DNA from: Symsagittifera roscoffensis
Lineage: Eukaryota > Xenacoelomorpha > Acoela > Convolutidae
Reading direction: 5' to 3'
Assembly (NCBI RefSeq): GCF_963678635.1
Contig: NC_087063.1
Location: 52,029,220-52,093,219, forward strand
DNA: 64,000 nt
This document shows, in pieces, positions 1 through 14,200 of the stretch (its first letter is position 1; the number at the start of each line of letters is the position of its first letter). Position numbers and translations under genes: made by a program. The notes under the pieces are model-generated. The model did not search any database. It saw nothing but the letters and a program-made list of their open reading frames with translations, and was not told the origin of the DNA.

Positions 1-2997
1 CTAGTCGCGGCATGGTCGCAAAATAGGTCGCGGTGGTCGAAAAATCAGTCGTGTCAGTGAAAAAACAGGTCGCGCTGGTCAAAAGTTTAGTCGCGGTATG
101 GTAAAAAACTACGTAGCATCGGGCAAAAATCAGTCGTGGCGGTCAAAAAATTAGTCGCGGCATGGTCTAAAAATTAGTCGCGGGGCTCAAAAAATCAGTT
201 GCGGTGGTCAATTTGTAGGTCGCAGCTGTCAAAAAAAAATAGTCGCAGGGCTCAAAAATTAGTGGTAGTGGTTGAAAAATTAGTCGCGGCATAGTCGAAA
301 ATTAAGTCGCGGTGACCAATTTTTTTAGTCGCAGTGGTCAAAATTTTAGTCGCGGCATGCTCAAAAAATTTGTCGCGGAGCTCAAAAAAATAATCGCGGC
401 GGTCAAAAGTTAGTTCGCGGCATGGTCGGAAAGTAAGTCGCGGCAGTCAAAAAATTAGTCGCGGCGGTCAAAAATTTAGTCGCGGCATGGTCTAAAAATA
501 AGTCGCGGGGCTCAAAAAGTTAGTCGTGGTGGTCAAAAAATTGTTCGCGGCGGTCAAACGTTTAGTCGCGGTTTGGTCAAAAAAAAGCGTCGGGCAAAAA
601 ATCAGTCTCGGCGGTCAAGAATATTGTCGCGGCATGGTCTAAAAATTAGTTGCGGGGCTCAAAAAATTAGTCGCGGTGGTCAAAAAGTAAGTCGCAGCGG
701 TCAAAGAAATAGTCGCAGGTCTGAAATTAATTGCGGTGGTTGAAAAATTAAGTCGCGGTGATCAATTTTTTAGTCGCAGTAGTCAAAAATGTATTCGCGG
801 CATGGTCAAAAAAATAGTCCCGGGGCTCAAAAAAATATTCGCCGTGATCAAAAAATTAGTCGCCGCATGGTCGGAAAGTAAGTCACGGCGGTCGAAAAAT
901 TAGTCGTGGCGGTCAAAAACACAGTTGCGCCATGATCTAAAAATTAGTCGCGTGGCTCAAAAAATTAGTCGCGGGGCTCAAAAAAATAGTCGCGGCAGTC
1001 AAAAATTTGGTCGCGGCTTGGTCGGAAAGTAAGTCAAGGCTGTCGAAAAATTAGTCGGGGCGGTCAAAAATTAAGTTGCGGCATGGTTGAAAAACTAGTC
1101 GCGGGGTTCAAAAATTTAGTCATGGCGGTCAAAAAAATTGTCAGGGCATGGTCAAAAAATGAAACGCAGCTCTCATAAAATAGGTCTCGAGGCTCAAAAA
1201 TTTAGTCATGACGGTCAAAAATTTAGTCGCGGCATGGTCGCAAAATAAGTCGCGGCGGTCAAAACATCAGTAATGGCGGTCAAAAAATAGGTTGCGGCGT
1301 TCAAAACTTTAGTCGCGGTTTGGTCGAAAAATAAGTAGCGTCGGGCGAAAAATCAGTCGCGGCGGTCAAAAAGTTAGTCGCGGCATGTTCAAAAAATTAA
1401 TCGCCGGGCTCAAAAAATTAGTCAAGGTGGTAAAAAAGTAGGTAGCGGCGGTCAAAAAATAGTCGCAGGGCTCAAAAATTAGTTGCGGCGGTTGAAAAAT
1501 TAGTCGCGGCAAGGTCGAAAATTAAGTCGCGGTGATCAATTTTTTAGTCGCAGCGGTCAAAAATGTAGTCCCGGCATGGTCAAAAAGTTAGTCGCGGGGC
1601 TCAAAAGAATAGTCGCGGAGATCAAAAATTTAGTCGCGGCACGGTCGGAAAGTAAGTCGCGGCGGTCGTAAAATTAGTCGCAGCGGTCAAAAAATTAGTC
1701 GCGGCATGATCAAAAAACTATTTGTCGCGGGGCTCAAAAAAATAGTCCCGTTGGTCAAAACTTTAGTCGCGGCTTGGTCGGAAAGAAAGTCGCGGTGGCC
1801 AAAAAATTAGTCGTGGCGGTCAAAAACTTAGTCGCGGCATGATCTAAAAATTAGTCGCATGACTCAAAAAAAATAGTCGCTGGCTCAAAAAATAGTCGCG
1901 GCGGTCAAAAATTTTGTCGCGGCAGGTTCAAAAATTTTGTCGCGGGGCTCAAAAAAATAGTCGCGGCAATCAAAAATTTAGTCGCGGCTTGGTCGGAAAG
2001 TAAGTCGCGGCGGTCGTAAAATTAGTCGTAGCATTCAAAAACTTATCCGCGTTATGGTCAGGAAATCAGTCGTGGCGGTCAAAAAACAGGTCGCGGCGGT
2101 CAAAAAATTAGTCGCGGCATGGTCAAAAAATTATTCGTCGCTGGGCTAAAAAAAGAATAGTCGCTGTGATAAAAAAAATTAGTCGCGCCATGGTCGGAAA
2201 GTAAGTCGCGGCGGTCGAAAAATTAGTCGTGGCGGTCAAAAACTTGTGGCATGATCTAAAAGGTAGTCGCGTGACTCAAAAATTAGTAACGGGGCTCAAA
2301 AAAATAGTCGCGGCGGTCGAAAATTTGGTCGCGGCATGGTTGGAAAGTAAGTCAAGGCAGTCGAAAAATTAGTCGCGGCGGTCAAAAATATAGTTGAGGC
2401 ATGGTCTAAAAATTAATCGAGGGGCTCAAAAAATTAGTCGCGTTGGTCAAAAAAATAGTCGCGGCATCTTTAAAAAATAAAACCCAGCTCTCATAAAATT
2501 GGTCGCGGGGCTCAAAAATTTAGTCCCGATGATCGAAAATTTAGTCGCGGCATGGTCGCAAAATAAGTCGCGGCGGTCAGAAAATCAGTCGTGGCGGTCA
2601 AAAATAGGTTGCGGCTGTCATTATTTTAGTCGCTGTATGGTCAAAAAATAAGTAGCGTTGGGCGAAAAATCAGACGCGGCGGTCAAAATGTTAGTCTAGG
2701 CATGTTCTTAAAATTAGTCGCGGGGCTCAAAAAATTAGTCGCGGTGGTCAAAAAGTAGGTCGCGACAGTCAAAAAATAGTCGCAGGGCTCAAAAATTAGT
2801 TGCGGCGGTTGAAAAACTAGTCGCGGCCAGGTCGAAAATTAAGTCGCGTTGATCAAATTTTTAGTCGCAGCGGTCAAACATTTAGTTGCGGCATGGTCAA
2901 AAAAAAAGTCGCGGCGATCAAAAAATTAGTCGCGGCATGGTCGGAAAGTAAGTCGCGCCGGTCGTAAAATTAGTCGCAGTGGTCAAAAAATTAGTCG

Positions 2998-5900
2998 CGA
3001 CATGGTCAGAAAATCAGTCGTGACGGTCGAAAAACAGGTCGCGGCGGTCAAAAAATTAGTCGCGGCAGGGTCAAAAAATTATTCGTCGCGGGGCTCAAAA
3101 AAAATAGTCGCGTCGGTCAAAAATTTAGACGCGGCTTGGTCGGAAAATAAGTCGCGGAGCCCAAGAAAAAAGCCGCGGCGATCAAAAAATTAGTCGCGGC
3201 ATGGTCGGAAAGCAAGTCGTGAGGGTCGAAAAATTAGTCGCAACGGTCAATAACTTGGTCGCGGCATGGTCGGAAAATAAGTCGCGGCGGTCGAGAAATT
3301 AGTCACGGGGCTCAAAACAGTCGCGGTGGTCAAAAATTTAGTCGCGACATGGTCAAAAAATAAGCCTTGGTGGTCAAAAAATAATCGCGGGGCTTCAAAA
3401 TTAGTCGCGGCGGTTAAAAAATTAGTCGCGGCATGGTAGAAAAAGAAGTCGCGACGGTCAAAAATTAGTCGCGCTGGTTGAAAAATTAGTCGCCTCTTGG
3501 TCGAAAAAGGAGTCGCAGCGTTCAAAAAATTAGTCGCGGAGTTCAAAAGTTTAGTTGCGGCGTGGTCGAAAAATTAGTCGCGGGGCTCAAAAAATTAGTC
3601 GAGGTGGTCAAAAAGTAGGTCGCGGCGGTCAAAAAATAGTCGCAGGGCTTAAGAATTAGTTGCGGCGGTTGAAAAATTAGTCGCGGCCAGGTCGAAAATT
3701 AATTCGCCGTGATCGAATTTTTAGTCGCAGCGGTCAAACATTTAGTTTCGGCATGGTCAAAAAAATAGTCGCCTTTTAAAAAATTAGTCGCGGCATGGTC
3801 GGAAAGTAAGTCGCGGTGGTCGTAAAATTAGTCGCAGCGGTCAAAAACTTAGTCGCGACATGGTCAGAAAATCTGTCGTGACGGTCAAATAACAGGTCGC
3901 GGCGGTCAAAAAACAAGTCGCGGCATGATCAAAAAAAAATTCGTCGCGGGGCTCAAAAAAAAAGTCGCGTCGGTCAAAAATTTAATCGCGGCTTGGTCGG
4001 AAAAAAAGGCGCGGAGCCAAAAAGAAAGCCGCGGCGATCAAAAATTTAGTCGCGGCATGGTCGGAAAGCAAGTCGCGAGGGTCGAAAAATTAGTCGCAAC
4101 GGTCAAAAAATTGGTCGCGGCAGGTCAGAAAACTAATGTGGCGTTCAAAAAACAGGTCGCGGCGGTCAAAAGCTTAGTCGCGGCATGGTCGGAAAATAAG
4201 TTGCGGCGGTCGAGAAATTAGTCACGGGGCTCAAAACATTTGTCGCGATGGTCAAAAATTTAGTCGCGACTTGATCGAAAACTAAGTCTTGGTGGTCAAA
4301 AAATTAATCGCGGGGCTTCAAAATTAGTCGCAGCGGTTAAAAAATTAGTCGCGGCATGGTAGAAAAATAAGTCGCGACGGTCAAAAATTAGTCGCGCTGG
4401 TTGAAAAATTAGTCGCCTCATGGTCGAAAAAGGAGTCGCAGCGTTCAAAAAATTAGTCGCTGCGGTCAAAAGTTTAGTTGCAGCGTGGTAAAAAAATTAG
4501 TCGCGGGGCTCAAAAAATTAGTTGCAGTGGTCAAAAAATTAGTCAAATCATTGTCGAAAAATAAGTCGAAGTCGTCAAAAAAATAGTCGCAGCGGTCAAG
4601 ATTTTACTCGAGGCAGGGTCTAAAAATTAGTCGCGGGGCTCAAAAAATTAGTCGCAGGGCTCAAAAAATTAGTCGCGATAGTCAAAAATTTAGTTTGGAC
4701 ATGGTCAAAAAGTAAGTCGCGTCGGTCAAAAAATCAGTCGCGGCGATCAAAAAAATAGTCGCAGTGGTCAAAATTTTAGTCGCGGCAGGGTCTAAAAATT
4801 AGTAGCAGGGCTCAAAAAATTAGTCGCAGTGGTCAAAAATTAGTCAGGTCTTGGTAGAAAAATAAGTCGCAGCCGTCAAAATAATATTCGCGGGTCTCAA
4901 AAAATTTGTCGCAGGGCTCAAAAAAACAGTCGCGGCAGTCAAAAATTTAGTTTGGGCATGGTCGAAAAATAAGTCGCGTCGCGGTCAAAAAATCAGTCGC
5001 GGCGGTCAAAAATTTTAGTCGCGGCATGGTCTAAAAATTAGTAGCAGGGCTCAAAAAATTAGTCGCAGTGGTCAAAAATTAGTCAGGTTACGGCAAGTAG
5101 CAGCCGTCAAAATAATAGTCGCAGGGGTCAAAAATTTAGTTTAGGCATGGTCAAAATTTTAGTTTAGGCATGGTCGAAAAGTAAGTCGCGTCGGTCAAAA
5201 ATCAGTCGCGGCGGTCAAAAAAAATGTCGCAGCGGTCAAATTTTTAGTCGCGGCATGGTCTAAAAATTAGTCGTGGGGCTCACAAATTTAGTCGCGGGGC
5301 TCAAAAATTTAGTCGCGGCAGTCAAAAGTTTGTTCGCGGCATGTTCGGAAAGTAAGTCGCGTCAGTCGAAAATTTTGTCGCGGCGGTCAAAAGTTTAGTC
5401 GCGGCATGGTCAAAAAAATAGTCAGGCCATGGTCAGAAAAGGAGTCGTTCAAAAAATTAGTCGCGGCGGTCAAAAGTTTAGTTGCGGCGTGGTCAAAAAA
5501 TTAGTCGGGTGGCTCAAAAAAGTAGTCGCGGTGGTCCAAAAGTAGGTCGCGGCGGTCAAAAAACAGTCGCAGGGCTCAAAAATTAGTTGCGGCGGTTGAA
5601 AAATTAGTCGCGGCCAGGTCGAAAATTAAGTCGCGGTGATCAAATTTTTAGTCGCAGCGGTTTGCGGCATGGTCAAAAAAGTATTCTTGGTCAGAAAGTA
5701 AGTTATTTGTGGCATGGTATGGTCGGAAAGTAAGTCGCCGCGGTCGTAAAATTAGTCGCAGCGGCCAAAAACTTAGTTCCGACATGGTCAGAAAGTCAGT
5801 CGTGACGGTAGAAAAACAGGTCGCGGCGGTCAAAAAATTAGTCGCGGCATGGTCAAAAAATTATTCGTCGCGGGGCTCAAAAAAAATAGCCGCGTCGGTC

Positions 5901-8900
5901 AAAAATTTAGTCGCGGCTTGTTCGGAATATAAGTCGCGGAGCCCAAAAAAAAGCCGCGGCGATCAAAAATTTAGTTGCGGAATGATCGGCAAGCAAGTCG
6001 CGAGTGTCGAAAAATTTGTCGCAACGGTCAAAAACTTGGTCGCGGCATGGTCAGAAAATCAATTGTGGAGGTCAAAAGTTAGGTCGCGGCGGTCGAAAGC
6101 TGAATCGCGGCATGGTCGGAAAATAAGTCGCGGCGGTCGAGAAATTAGTCAAGGCGCTCAAAACATTTGTCGCGGTGGTAAAAAATTTAGTCGCGACATG
6201 GTCAAAAAATAAGTCTTGATGGTCAAAAAATTAATCGCGGGGCTTCAAAATTAGTCGCGGCGGTTAAAAAATTAGTCGCGGCATGGTAGAAAAATAAGTC
6301 GCGACGATCAAAAATTAGTCGTGGTGCTTGAAAAATTAGTCGCCTCTTGGTCGAAAAAGGAGTCGCAGCGTTCAAAAAATTAGTAGCGGCGGTCAAAAGT
6401 TTAGTTGCGGCGTGGTCAAAAAATTAGTCGCGGGGCTCAAAAAATTAGTCGCGGTGGTCAAAAAGTAGGTCGCGGCGGTCAAAAATTGTCGCAGGGCTCA
6501 AAAATTAGTTGCGGCGGTTGAAAAATTAGTCGCGGCCAGGTCGAAAAGTAAGTAGCGGCGGTCAAATAATAGTCGCAGGGCTCAAAAATTAGTTGCGGCG
6601 GTTGAAAAATTAGTCGCGGCATGGTCGGAAAGTAAGTCGCGGCGGTCGTAAAATTAGTCGCAGCGGTCAAAAACTTAGTCGCGACATGGTCAGAAAATCT
6701 GTCGTGACGGTCGAAAAACAGCTCGCGGCGGTCAAAAAATTAGTCGCGGCATGGTCAAAAATTTTTCCGTCGCGGGGCTCAAAAAAATAGTCGCGTCGGT
6801 CCAAAATTTAGTCGCGGCTTGGTCGGAAAATAAGTCGCGGAGCCCAAAAAAAAGCCGCGGCGATCAAAAGTTTAGTCGCGGAATGCTCGGAAAGCAAGTC
6901 GCGAGGGTCAAACAATTAGCCGCAACGGTCAAAATCTTGGTCGCGGCATGGTCAGAAAATCAATTGTGGCGGTCAAAAAACAAGTCGCGAGGGTCAAAAA
7001 ATTAGCCGCAACGGTCAAAAGCTTAGTCGCGGCATGGTCGGAAAATAAGTCGCGGCGGTCGAGAAAATAGTCACGGGGCTCAAAACATTTGTCGCCGTGG
7101 TCAAAAACATGGTCGAAAAATAAGTCTTGATGGTCAAAAAATTAATCGCGGGGCTTCAAAATTAGTCGCGGCGGTTAAAAAATTAGTCGCGGCATGGTAG
7201 AAAAATAAGTCGCGCTGGTTGAAAATTAGTCGCGCTGGTTGAAAAATTAGTCGCCTCATGGTCGAAAAAGGAGTCGCAGCGTTCAAAAATTAGTCGCGGC
7301 GGTCAAAAGTTTAGTTGCAGCTTGGTCAAAAAATTAGTCGCGGTGCTCAAAAAATTAGTTGCAGTGGTCAAAAAATTAGTCAAATCATTGTCGAAAAATA
7401 AGTCGAAGCCGTCAAAAAAATAGTCGCAGCGGTCAAAAACTTAGTCGCGACATGGTCAGAAAATCTGTCGTGACGTCCGAAAAAACAGGTCGAGGCGGTC
7501 AAAAAATTAGTCGCGGCATGGTCAAAAAATTATTCGTCGCGGGGCTCAAAAAAAATAGTCACGTCGGTCAAAAATTTAGTCGCGGCTTGGTCGGAAAATA
7601 AGTCGCGGAGCCCAAAAAAAAGCCGCGGCGATCAAAAGTTTAGTCGCGGAATGCTCGGAAAGCAAGTCGCGAGGGTCAAAAAATTAGCCGCAACGGTCAA
7701 AAAATTAGCCGCAACGGTCAAAAACTTGGTCGCGGCATGGTCAGAAAATCAATTGTGGCGGTCAAAAAAAAAGTCGCGGCGGTCAAAAACTTAGTCGCGG
7801 CATGGTCGGAAAATAAGTCGCGGCGGTCGAGAAATTAGTCACGGGGCTCAAAACATTTGTCGCCGTGGTCAAAAACATGGTCGAAAAATAAGTCTTGATG
7901 GTCAAAAAATTAATCGCGGGGCTTCAAAATTAGTCGCGGCGGTTAAAAAATTAGTTGCGGCGGTTGAAAAATTAGTCGCGGCATGGTCGGAAAGTAAGTC
8001 GCGGCGGTCGTAAAATTAGTCGCAGCGGTCAAAAACTTAGTCGCGACATGGTCAGAAAATCTGTCGTAACGGTCGAAAAACAGGTCGCGGCGGTCAAAAA
8101 ATTAGTCGCGGCATGGTCAAAAAATTATTCGTCGCGGGGCTCAAAAAAATTAGTCGCGTCGGTCAAAAATTTAGTCGCGGCTTGGTCGGAAAATGAGTCG
8201 CGGAGCCCAACAAAAAGCCGCGGCGATCAAAAGTTTAGTCGCGGAATGCTCGGAAAGCAAGTCGCGAGGCTCAAAAAGTTAGCCGCAACGGTCAAAAACT
8301 TGGTCGCGGCATGGTCAGAAAATCAATTGTGGCGGTCAAAAAACAAGTCGCGGCGGTCAAAAACTTAGTCGCGGCATGGTCGGAAAATAAGTCGCAGCGG
8401 TCGAGAAATTAGTCACGGGGCTCAAAACATTTGTCGCCGTGGTCAAAAACATGGTCGAAAAATAAGTCTTGATGGTCAAAAAATTAATCGCGGGGCTTCA
8501 AAATTAGTCGCGGCGGTTAAAAAATTAGTTGCGGCGGTTGAAAAATTAGTCGCGGCATGGTCGGAAAGTAAGTCGCGGCGGTCGTAAAATTAGTCGCAGC
8601 GGTCAAAAACTTAGTCGCGACATGGTCAGAAAATCTGTCGTAACGGTCGAAAAACAGGTCGCGGCGGTCAAAAAATTAGTCGCGGCATGGTCAAAAAATT
8701 ATTCGTCGCGGGGCTCAAAAAAATTAGTCGCGTCGGTCAAAAATTTAGTCGCGGCTTGGTCGGAAAATGAGTCGCGGAGTCCAACAAAAAGCCGCGGCGA
8801 TCAAAAGTTTAGTCGCGGAATGCTCGGAAAGCAAGTCGCGAGGCTCAAAAAGTTAGCCGCAACGGTCAAAAACTTGGTCGCGGCATGGTCAGAAAATCAA

Positions 8901-10030
8901 TTGTGGCGGTCAAAAAACAAATAGCGGCGGTCAAAAACTTAGTCGCGGCATGGTCGGAAAATAAGTCAAGGCGGTCGAGAAATTAGTCACGGGGCTCAAA
9001 ACATTTGTCGCCTTGGTCAAAAACATGGTCGAAAAATAAGTCTTGATGGTCAAAAAATTAATCGCGGGGCTTCAAAATTAGTCGCGGCGGTTAAAAAATT
9101 AGTCGCGGCATGGTAGAAAAATAAGTCGCGACGATCAAAAGTTAGTCGCGTTGGTTGAAAAATTAGTCGCCTCATGGTTGAAAAAGGAGTCGCAGCGTTC
9201 AAAAAATTAGTCGCGGCGGTCAAAAAGTTAGTTGCGGCGTGGTCAAAAAATTAGTCGCGGGGCTCAAAAAATTAGTCGCAGTGGTCAAAAAAAAGATCGC
9301 GGCGGTCAAAAAAAAGTCGCAGGGCTCAAAAATTAGTAGCGGCGGTTGAAAAATTAGTCGCGGCCAGGTCGAAAAGTAAGTCGCGGCGGTCAAAAAATAG
9401 TCGCAGGGCTCAAAAATTAGTTGCGGCGGTTAAAAAATTAGTCGCGGCGTGGTCGGAAAAAAAGTCGCGGCGGTCGTAAAATTAGTCGCAGAGGTCAAAA
9501 ACTTAGTCGCGACATGGTCAGAAAATCAGTCGTGACGGTCAAAAAACAGGTCGCGGCGGTCAAAAAATTAGTCGCGGCATGGTCAAAAAATTATTCGTCG
9601 CGGGGCTCAAAAAAAATAGTCGCGTCGATCAAAAATTTAGTCGCGGCTTGGTCGGAAAATAGGTCGCGGAGCCCAAAAAAAAGCCGCGGCGATCAAAAGC
9701 TTAGTCGCGGCATGGTCGGAAAGCAAGTCGCGAGGGTCGGAAAATTAGCCGCAACGGTCAAAAACTTGGTCGCGGCAAGGTCAGAAAATCAATTGTGGCG
9801 ATCAAAAAACAGGTCGCGGCGGTCAAAAACTTAGTCGCGGCATGGTCGGAAAATAAGTCGCGGCGGTCGAGAAATTAGTCACGGGGCTCAAAACATTTGT
9901 CGCGGTGGTCAAAAATTTAGACGCGACATGGTCGAAAAATAAGTCTTGGTGGTCAAAAAATTAATCGCGGGGCTTCAAAATTAGTCGCGGCGGTTAGAAA
10001 ATTAGTCGCGGCGGTTAAAAAATTAGTCGC
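2998..10030. repeat. Higher-order repeats of ~0.6-0.9 kb within the satellite
   Basis: A recognisable block beginning with GACATGGTCAGAAAATC recurs at about 3000, 3858, 5784, 6684, 7450, 8047, 8621 and 9513. The blocks at 8047 and 8621 are almost identical and exactly 574 bp apart, and that spacing extends over most of 7943-8930. Others differ by insertion or loss of whole monomers, giving spacings of roughly 570-930 bp, and one longer interval (3858-5784). This is the pattern left by unequal exchange or local duplication of multi-monomer blocks. It has no coding role that I can see. Confidence 0.85.
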
Positions 10031-11244
10031 GGCATGGTAAAAAAATAAGTCGCTTCGGTCAAAAATTAGTCACGGTGGTTGAAAAATTAGTCGCCTCATG
10101 GTCGAAAAAGGAGTCGCAGCGTTCAAAAAATTAGTCGCGGCGATCAAAAGTTTAGTTGCGGCGTGGTCAAAAAATTAGTCAAAAAATTGCAGTGGTCAAA
10201 AAATTAGTCAGATCATGGTCGAAAAATAAGTCGAAGCCGTCAAAAAAATAGTCGCAGCGGTCAAAATTTTAGTCGCGGCAGGGTCTAAAAATTAGTCGCA
10301 GGGCTCAAAAAATTAGTCGCGGCAGTCAAAAATTTAGTTTGGGCATGGTCGAAAAGTAAGTCGCGTCGGTCAAAAAATCAGTCGCAGCGGTCAACAATTT
10401 AATCGCGGCATTGTCAAAAATTAGTAGCAGGGCTCAAAAAATTAGTCGCAGTGATCAAAAATTGGTCAGGTTTTGGTCAAAAAATATGTCGCAGCCGTCA
10501 AAATAATAGTCGCAGCGGTCAAAATTTTAGTCGCGGCATGGTCTAAAAATTAGTCGCGGGGCTCAAAAAATTAGTCGCGGGGCTCAAAAAATCAGTCGCG
10601 GCGGTCGAAAGTTTAGTTTAGGCCTGGTCGAAATTTTAGTTTAGGCATGGTCCAAAATTAAGTCGCGTCGGTCAAAAAATCAGTTGCGGCGGACAAAAAA
10701 ATTGTGGCAGCGATCGAAATTTTAGTCGCGGCATGGTCTAAAAATTACTCGCGGGGCTCACAAATTTAGTCGCGGGGCTCAAAAATTTAGTCGCGGCAGT
10801 CAAAAGTTTGTTCGCGGCATGTTCGGAAAGTAAGTCGCGGCAGTCGAAAAATTTGTCAAAAGTTTAGTCGCGGCATGGTCAAACAATTAATCAGGTCATG
10901 GTCAAAAAATACGTCGCGGGGCTCAAAAATATAGTCGCGGCAGTCAAAAAATTAGTCACGGGGCTCAAAAATTATTCGCAGGAGTCGAAAAATTTGTCTC
11001 GGGGCTCAAAAAAATAGTCGCGGTGGTCAAAAGTTTTTTCGCGGCATGTTCGGAAAGTAAGTCGCGGCAGTCGAAAAATCAGTCGCAGCGGTCAAATTTT
11101 CAGTCGCGGCATGGTCTAAAAATCAGTCGCGGGGCTCAAAAAATTAGTGGCGGCGGTCAAAATGTTAGCTGCGGCATGGTCGGAAAGTAAGTCGCGGCAG
11201 TCAAAAAATTGGTCACACTGGTCAAAAAGTAAATCACAGTGGTC

Positions 11245-14200
11245 AAAAAATTAGTCGCGGGGCTCAAAAAATTAGTCGCGGGGCTCAAAAAATCAGTCGC
11301 GGCGGTCGAAAATTTAGTTTAGGCATGGTCGAAATTTTAGTTTAGGCATGGTCGAAAAATAAGTTGGTGGTCAAAAAATAGGTCGTGGCGGTCAAAAGTT
11401 TAGTCGCGGTATGGTCAAAAAATAATTTGCGTCGGGCAAAAAATCAGTCGCAGCGGTCAAAGAGTTAGTCGCGGCATGGTCTAAAAATTAGTCGCGGCGG
11501 TCAAAAATTTGGTCGCGGCATGGTCGGAAAGTAAGTCGAGGCAGTCGAAAAATTAGTCGCGGAGGTCAAAAAATTAGTCACGGCATGGTCTAAAAATTAC
11601 TCGCGGGGCTCACAAATTTAGTCGCGGGGCTCAAAAATTTAGTCGCGGCAGTCAAAAATTTGTTCGCGGCATGTTCGGAAAGTAAGTCGCGGCAGTCAAA
11701 AAATTTGTCGCGTCGGTCAAAAAATCAGTTGCGGCGGACAAAAAAAATTGTCGCAGCGGTCGAAATTTTAGTCGCGGCATGGTCTAAAAATTACTCGCGG
11801 GGCTCACAAATTTAGTCGCGGGGCTCAAAAATTTAGTCGCGGCAGTCAAAAGTTTGTTCGCGGCATGTTCGGAAAGTAAGTCGCGGCAGTCGAAAAATTT
11901 GTCGCGGCAGTCAAAAGTTTAGTCGCGGCATGGTCAAAAAATTAGTCAGGTCATGGTCAAAAAATACGTCGCGGGGCTCAAAAAATTAGTCGCGGCAGTC
12001 AAAGAATTAGTCACGGGGCTCAAAAATTATTCGCAGGAGTCGAAAAATTTGTCTCGGGCTCAAAAAATAGTCGCGGTGGTCAAAATTTTTTTTCGCGGCA
12101 TGTTCGGAAAGTAAGTCGCGGCAGTCGAAAAAACAGTCGCGGCGGTCAAACATTTAGTCGCGGCATGGTCAAAAAATTAGGTGCGGTGCTCAAAAACTTC
12201 GTTGCGGTGGTCAAAAAATTAGTCAGGTCATGGTCGAAAATTAAGTCGCAGCCGTCAAAAAAATAGTCGCAGCGGTCAAATTTTCAGTCGCGGCATGGTC
12301 TAAAAATCAGTCGCGGGGCTTAAAAAATTAGTCGCGGCGGTCAAAATGTTAGCTGCGGCATGGTCGGAAAGTAAGTCGCGGCAGTAAAAAAAATTGGTCG
12401 CAGTGGTCAAAAAGTAAATTGCAGTGGTCAAAAAAATAGTCGCGGGGCTCAAAATTATTCGCGGCAGTTGAAAAACTAGTCGTGGCCTGGGCGAAATTTT
12501 AGTCGCCTTGATCAAACAATTAGTCGCAGCAGTCAAAAATTTAGTCACGGCATGGTCAAAAAATTAGTCTTGGGGCTCCAAAAAAAGTCGCAGCGGTCAA
12601 AAAAATGGTCGCGGCATGATCAAAAAACAAAACGCGGCTCACATAAAATAAGTCGCGGAGCTCAAAAATTTTGTCACGTCAATCGAAATTTTAGTCAGGG
12701 CATGGTCGCAAAATAGGTCGCGGCGGTCGAAAAATTAGTTGTGGTGGTCAAAAAATAGGTCGCGGCAGTCAAAAGTTTAGTTGCGGTATGGTGAAAAAAT
12801 AAGTCGCGTCGGGCGAAAAATCAGTCGCAGCAGTCAAAGAGTTAGTCGCGGCATGGTCAAAAAATTAGTCGCGGGGCTCAAAAAATAGTCGCGGCGATCA
12901 AAAAGTTAGTCGCGGCCTGGTCGGAAAGTAAGTCACGGCAGTCAAAAAATTAGTCGCCGCGGCCAAAATTTATTTGCTGCATGGTCTAAAAATTAGTCGA
13001 TGCGGTCAAAAAATTAGTCGCGGCATGGTCAAAAAGTAAAACGCGGCCCTCAAAAAATAAGTTGCGGGGCTCAAAAAACGGTCAAAATGTAGTCATGACG
13101 GTCAAAATGTAGTCGCGGCTTGGTCGAAAAATAAGTCGCGGCGGTCGAAAAATTAGTCTTGGCAGTCGAAAAATAGGTCGCGGCGGTCAAAAGTTTAGTC
13201 GCGGTATGGGCGAAAAATAAGTAGCGTCGGGCAAAAAATCAGTCGCGCCGGTCAAAAATTTAATCGCATAATGGTCTAAAAACTAGTCGCGGGGCTCAAA
13301 AAGTTAGTCGCAATGGTCAAAAATTAAGTCGCACTGCTGAAAAATTAGTTGCGGCGGTTGAAAATTTAGTCGCAGCTTGGTCGAAAATTATGTCGCGGTG
13401 ATCAAAATTTTATCGCGGCAGGTTAAAAAAATTAGTCGCGGGGCTCAAAAATTTAGGCGCGGCTGTCAACAATTCAGTCGCGGAATGGTCAAAAAATAAG
13501 TCGCGGCTGTCAAAAAATTTATTGCGGGGCTCAAAAAAATATTCACGATGGTCGAAATTTTAGGCGCGATTTAGTCAGAAAAGAGTCGCGGCGGTCAAAA
13601 TTTTTTTTCGCGGCATGTTTGGAAAGTAAGTCGCGGCAGTCAAAAAAACAGTCGCGGCGGTCAAAAATTTAGTCACGGCATGGTCAAAAAATTAGTCGCG
13701 GGGCGCAAAAACTTAGCTGCGGTGGTCAAAAAATTAGTCAGGTCACGGTCGAAAATTAAGTCGCAGCCGTCAAAAAAATAGTCGCAGCGGTCAAATTTTC
13801 AGTCGCGGCATGGTCTAAAAATCAGTCGCGGGGCTCAAAAAATTAGTCGCGGCGGTCAAAATGTTAGCTGCGGCAGGGACGGAAAGTAAAACGCGGCAGT
13901 CAAAAAATCTGTCGCAATGGTCAAAAAGTAAATCGCAGCGGTCAAAAAATTAGTCGCGGGGCTCAAAAAATTAGTCGCGGGGCTCAAAAAATCAGTCGCG
14001 GCGGTCGAAAATTTAGTTTAGGCATGGTCGAAATTTTAGTTTAGGCATGGTCGAAAAATAAGTTGGTGGTCAAAAAATAGGTCGTGGCGGTCAAAAGTTT
14101 AGTCGCGGTATGGTCAAAAAATAATTTGCGTCGGGCAAAAAATCAGTCGCAGCGGTCAAAGAGTTAGTCGCGGCATGGTCTAAAAATTAGTCGCGGCGGT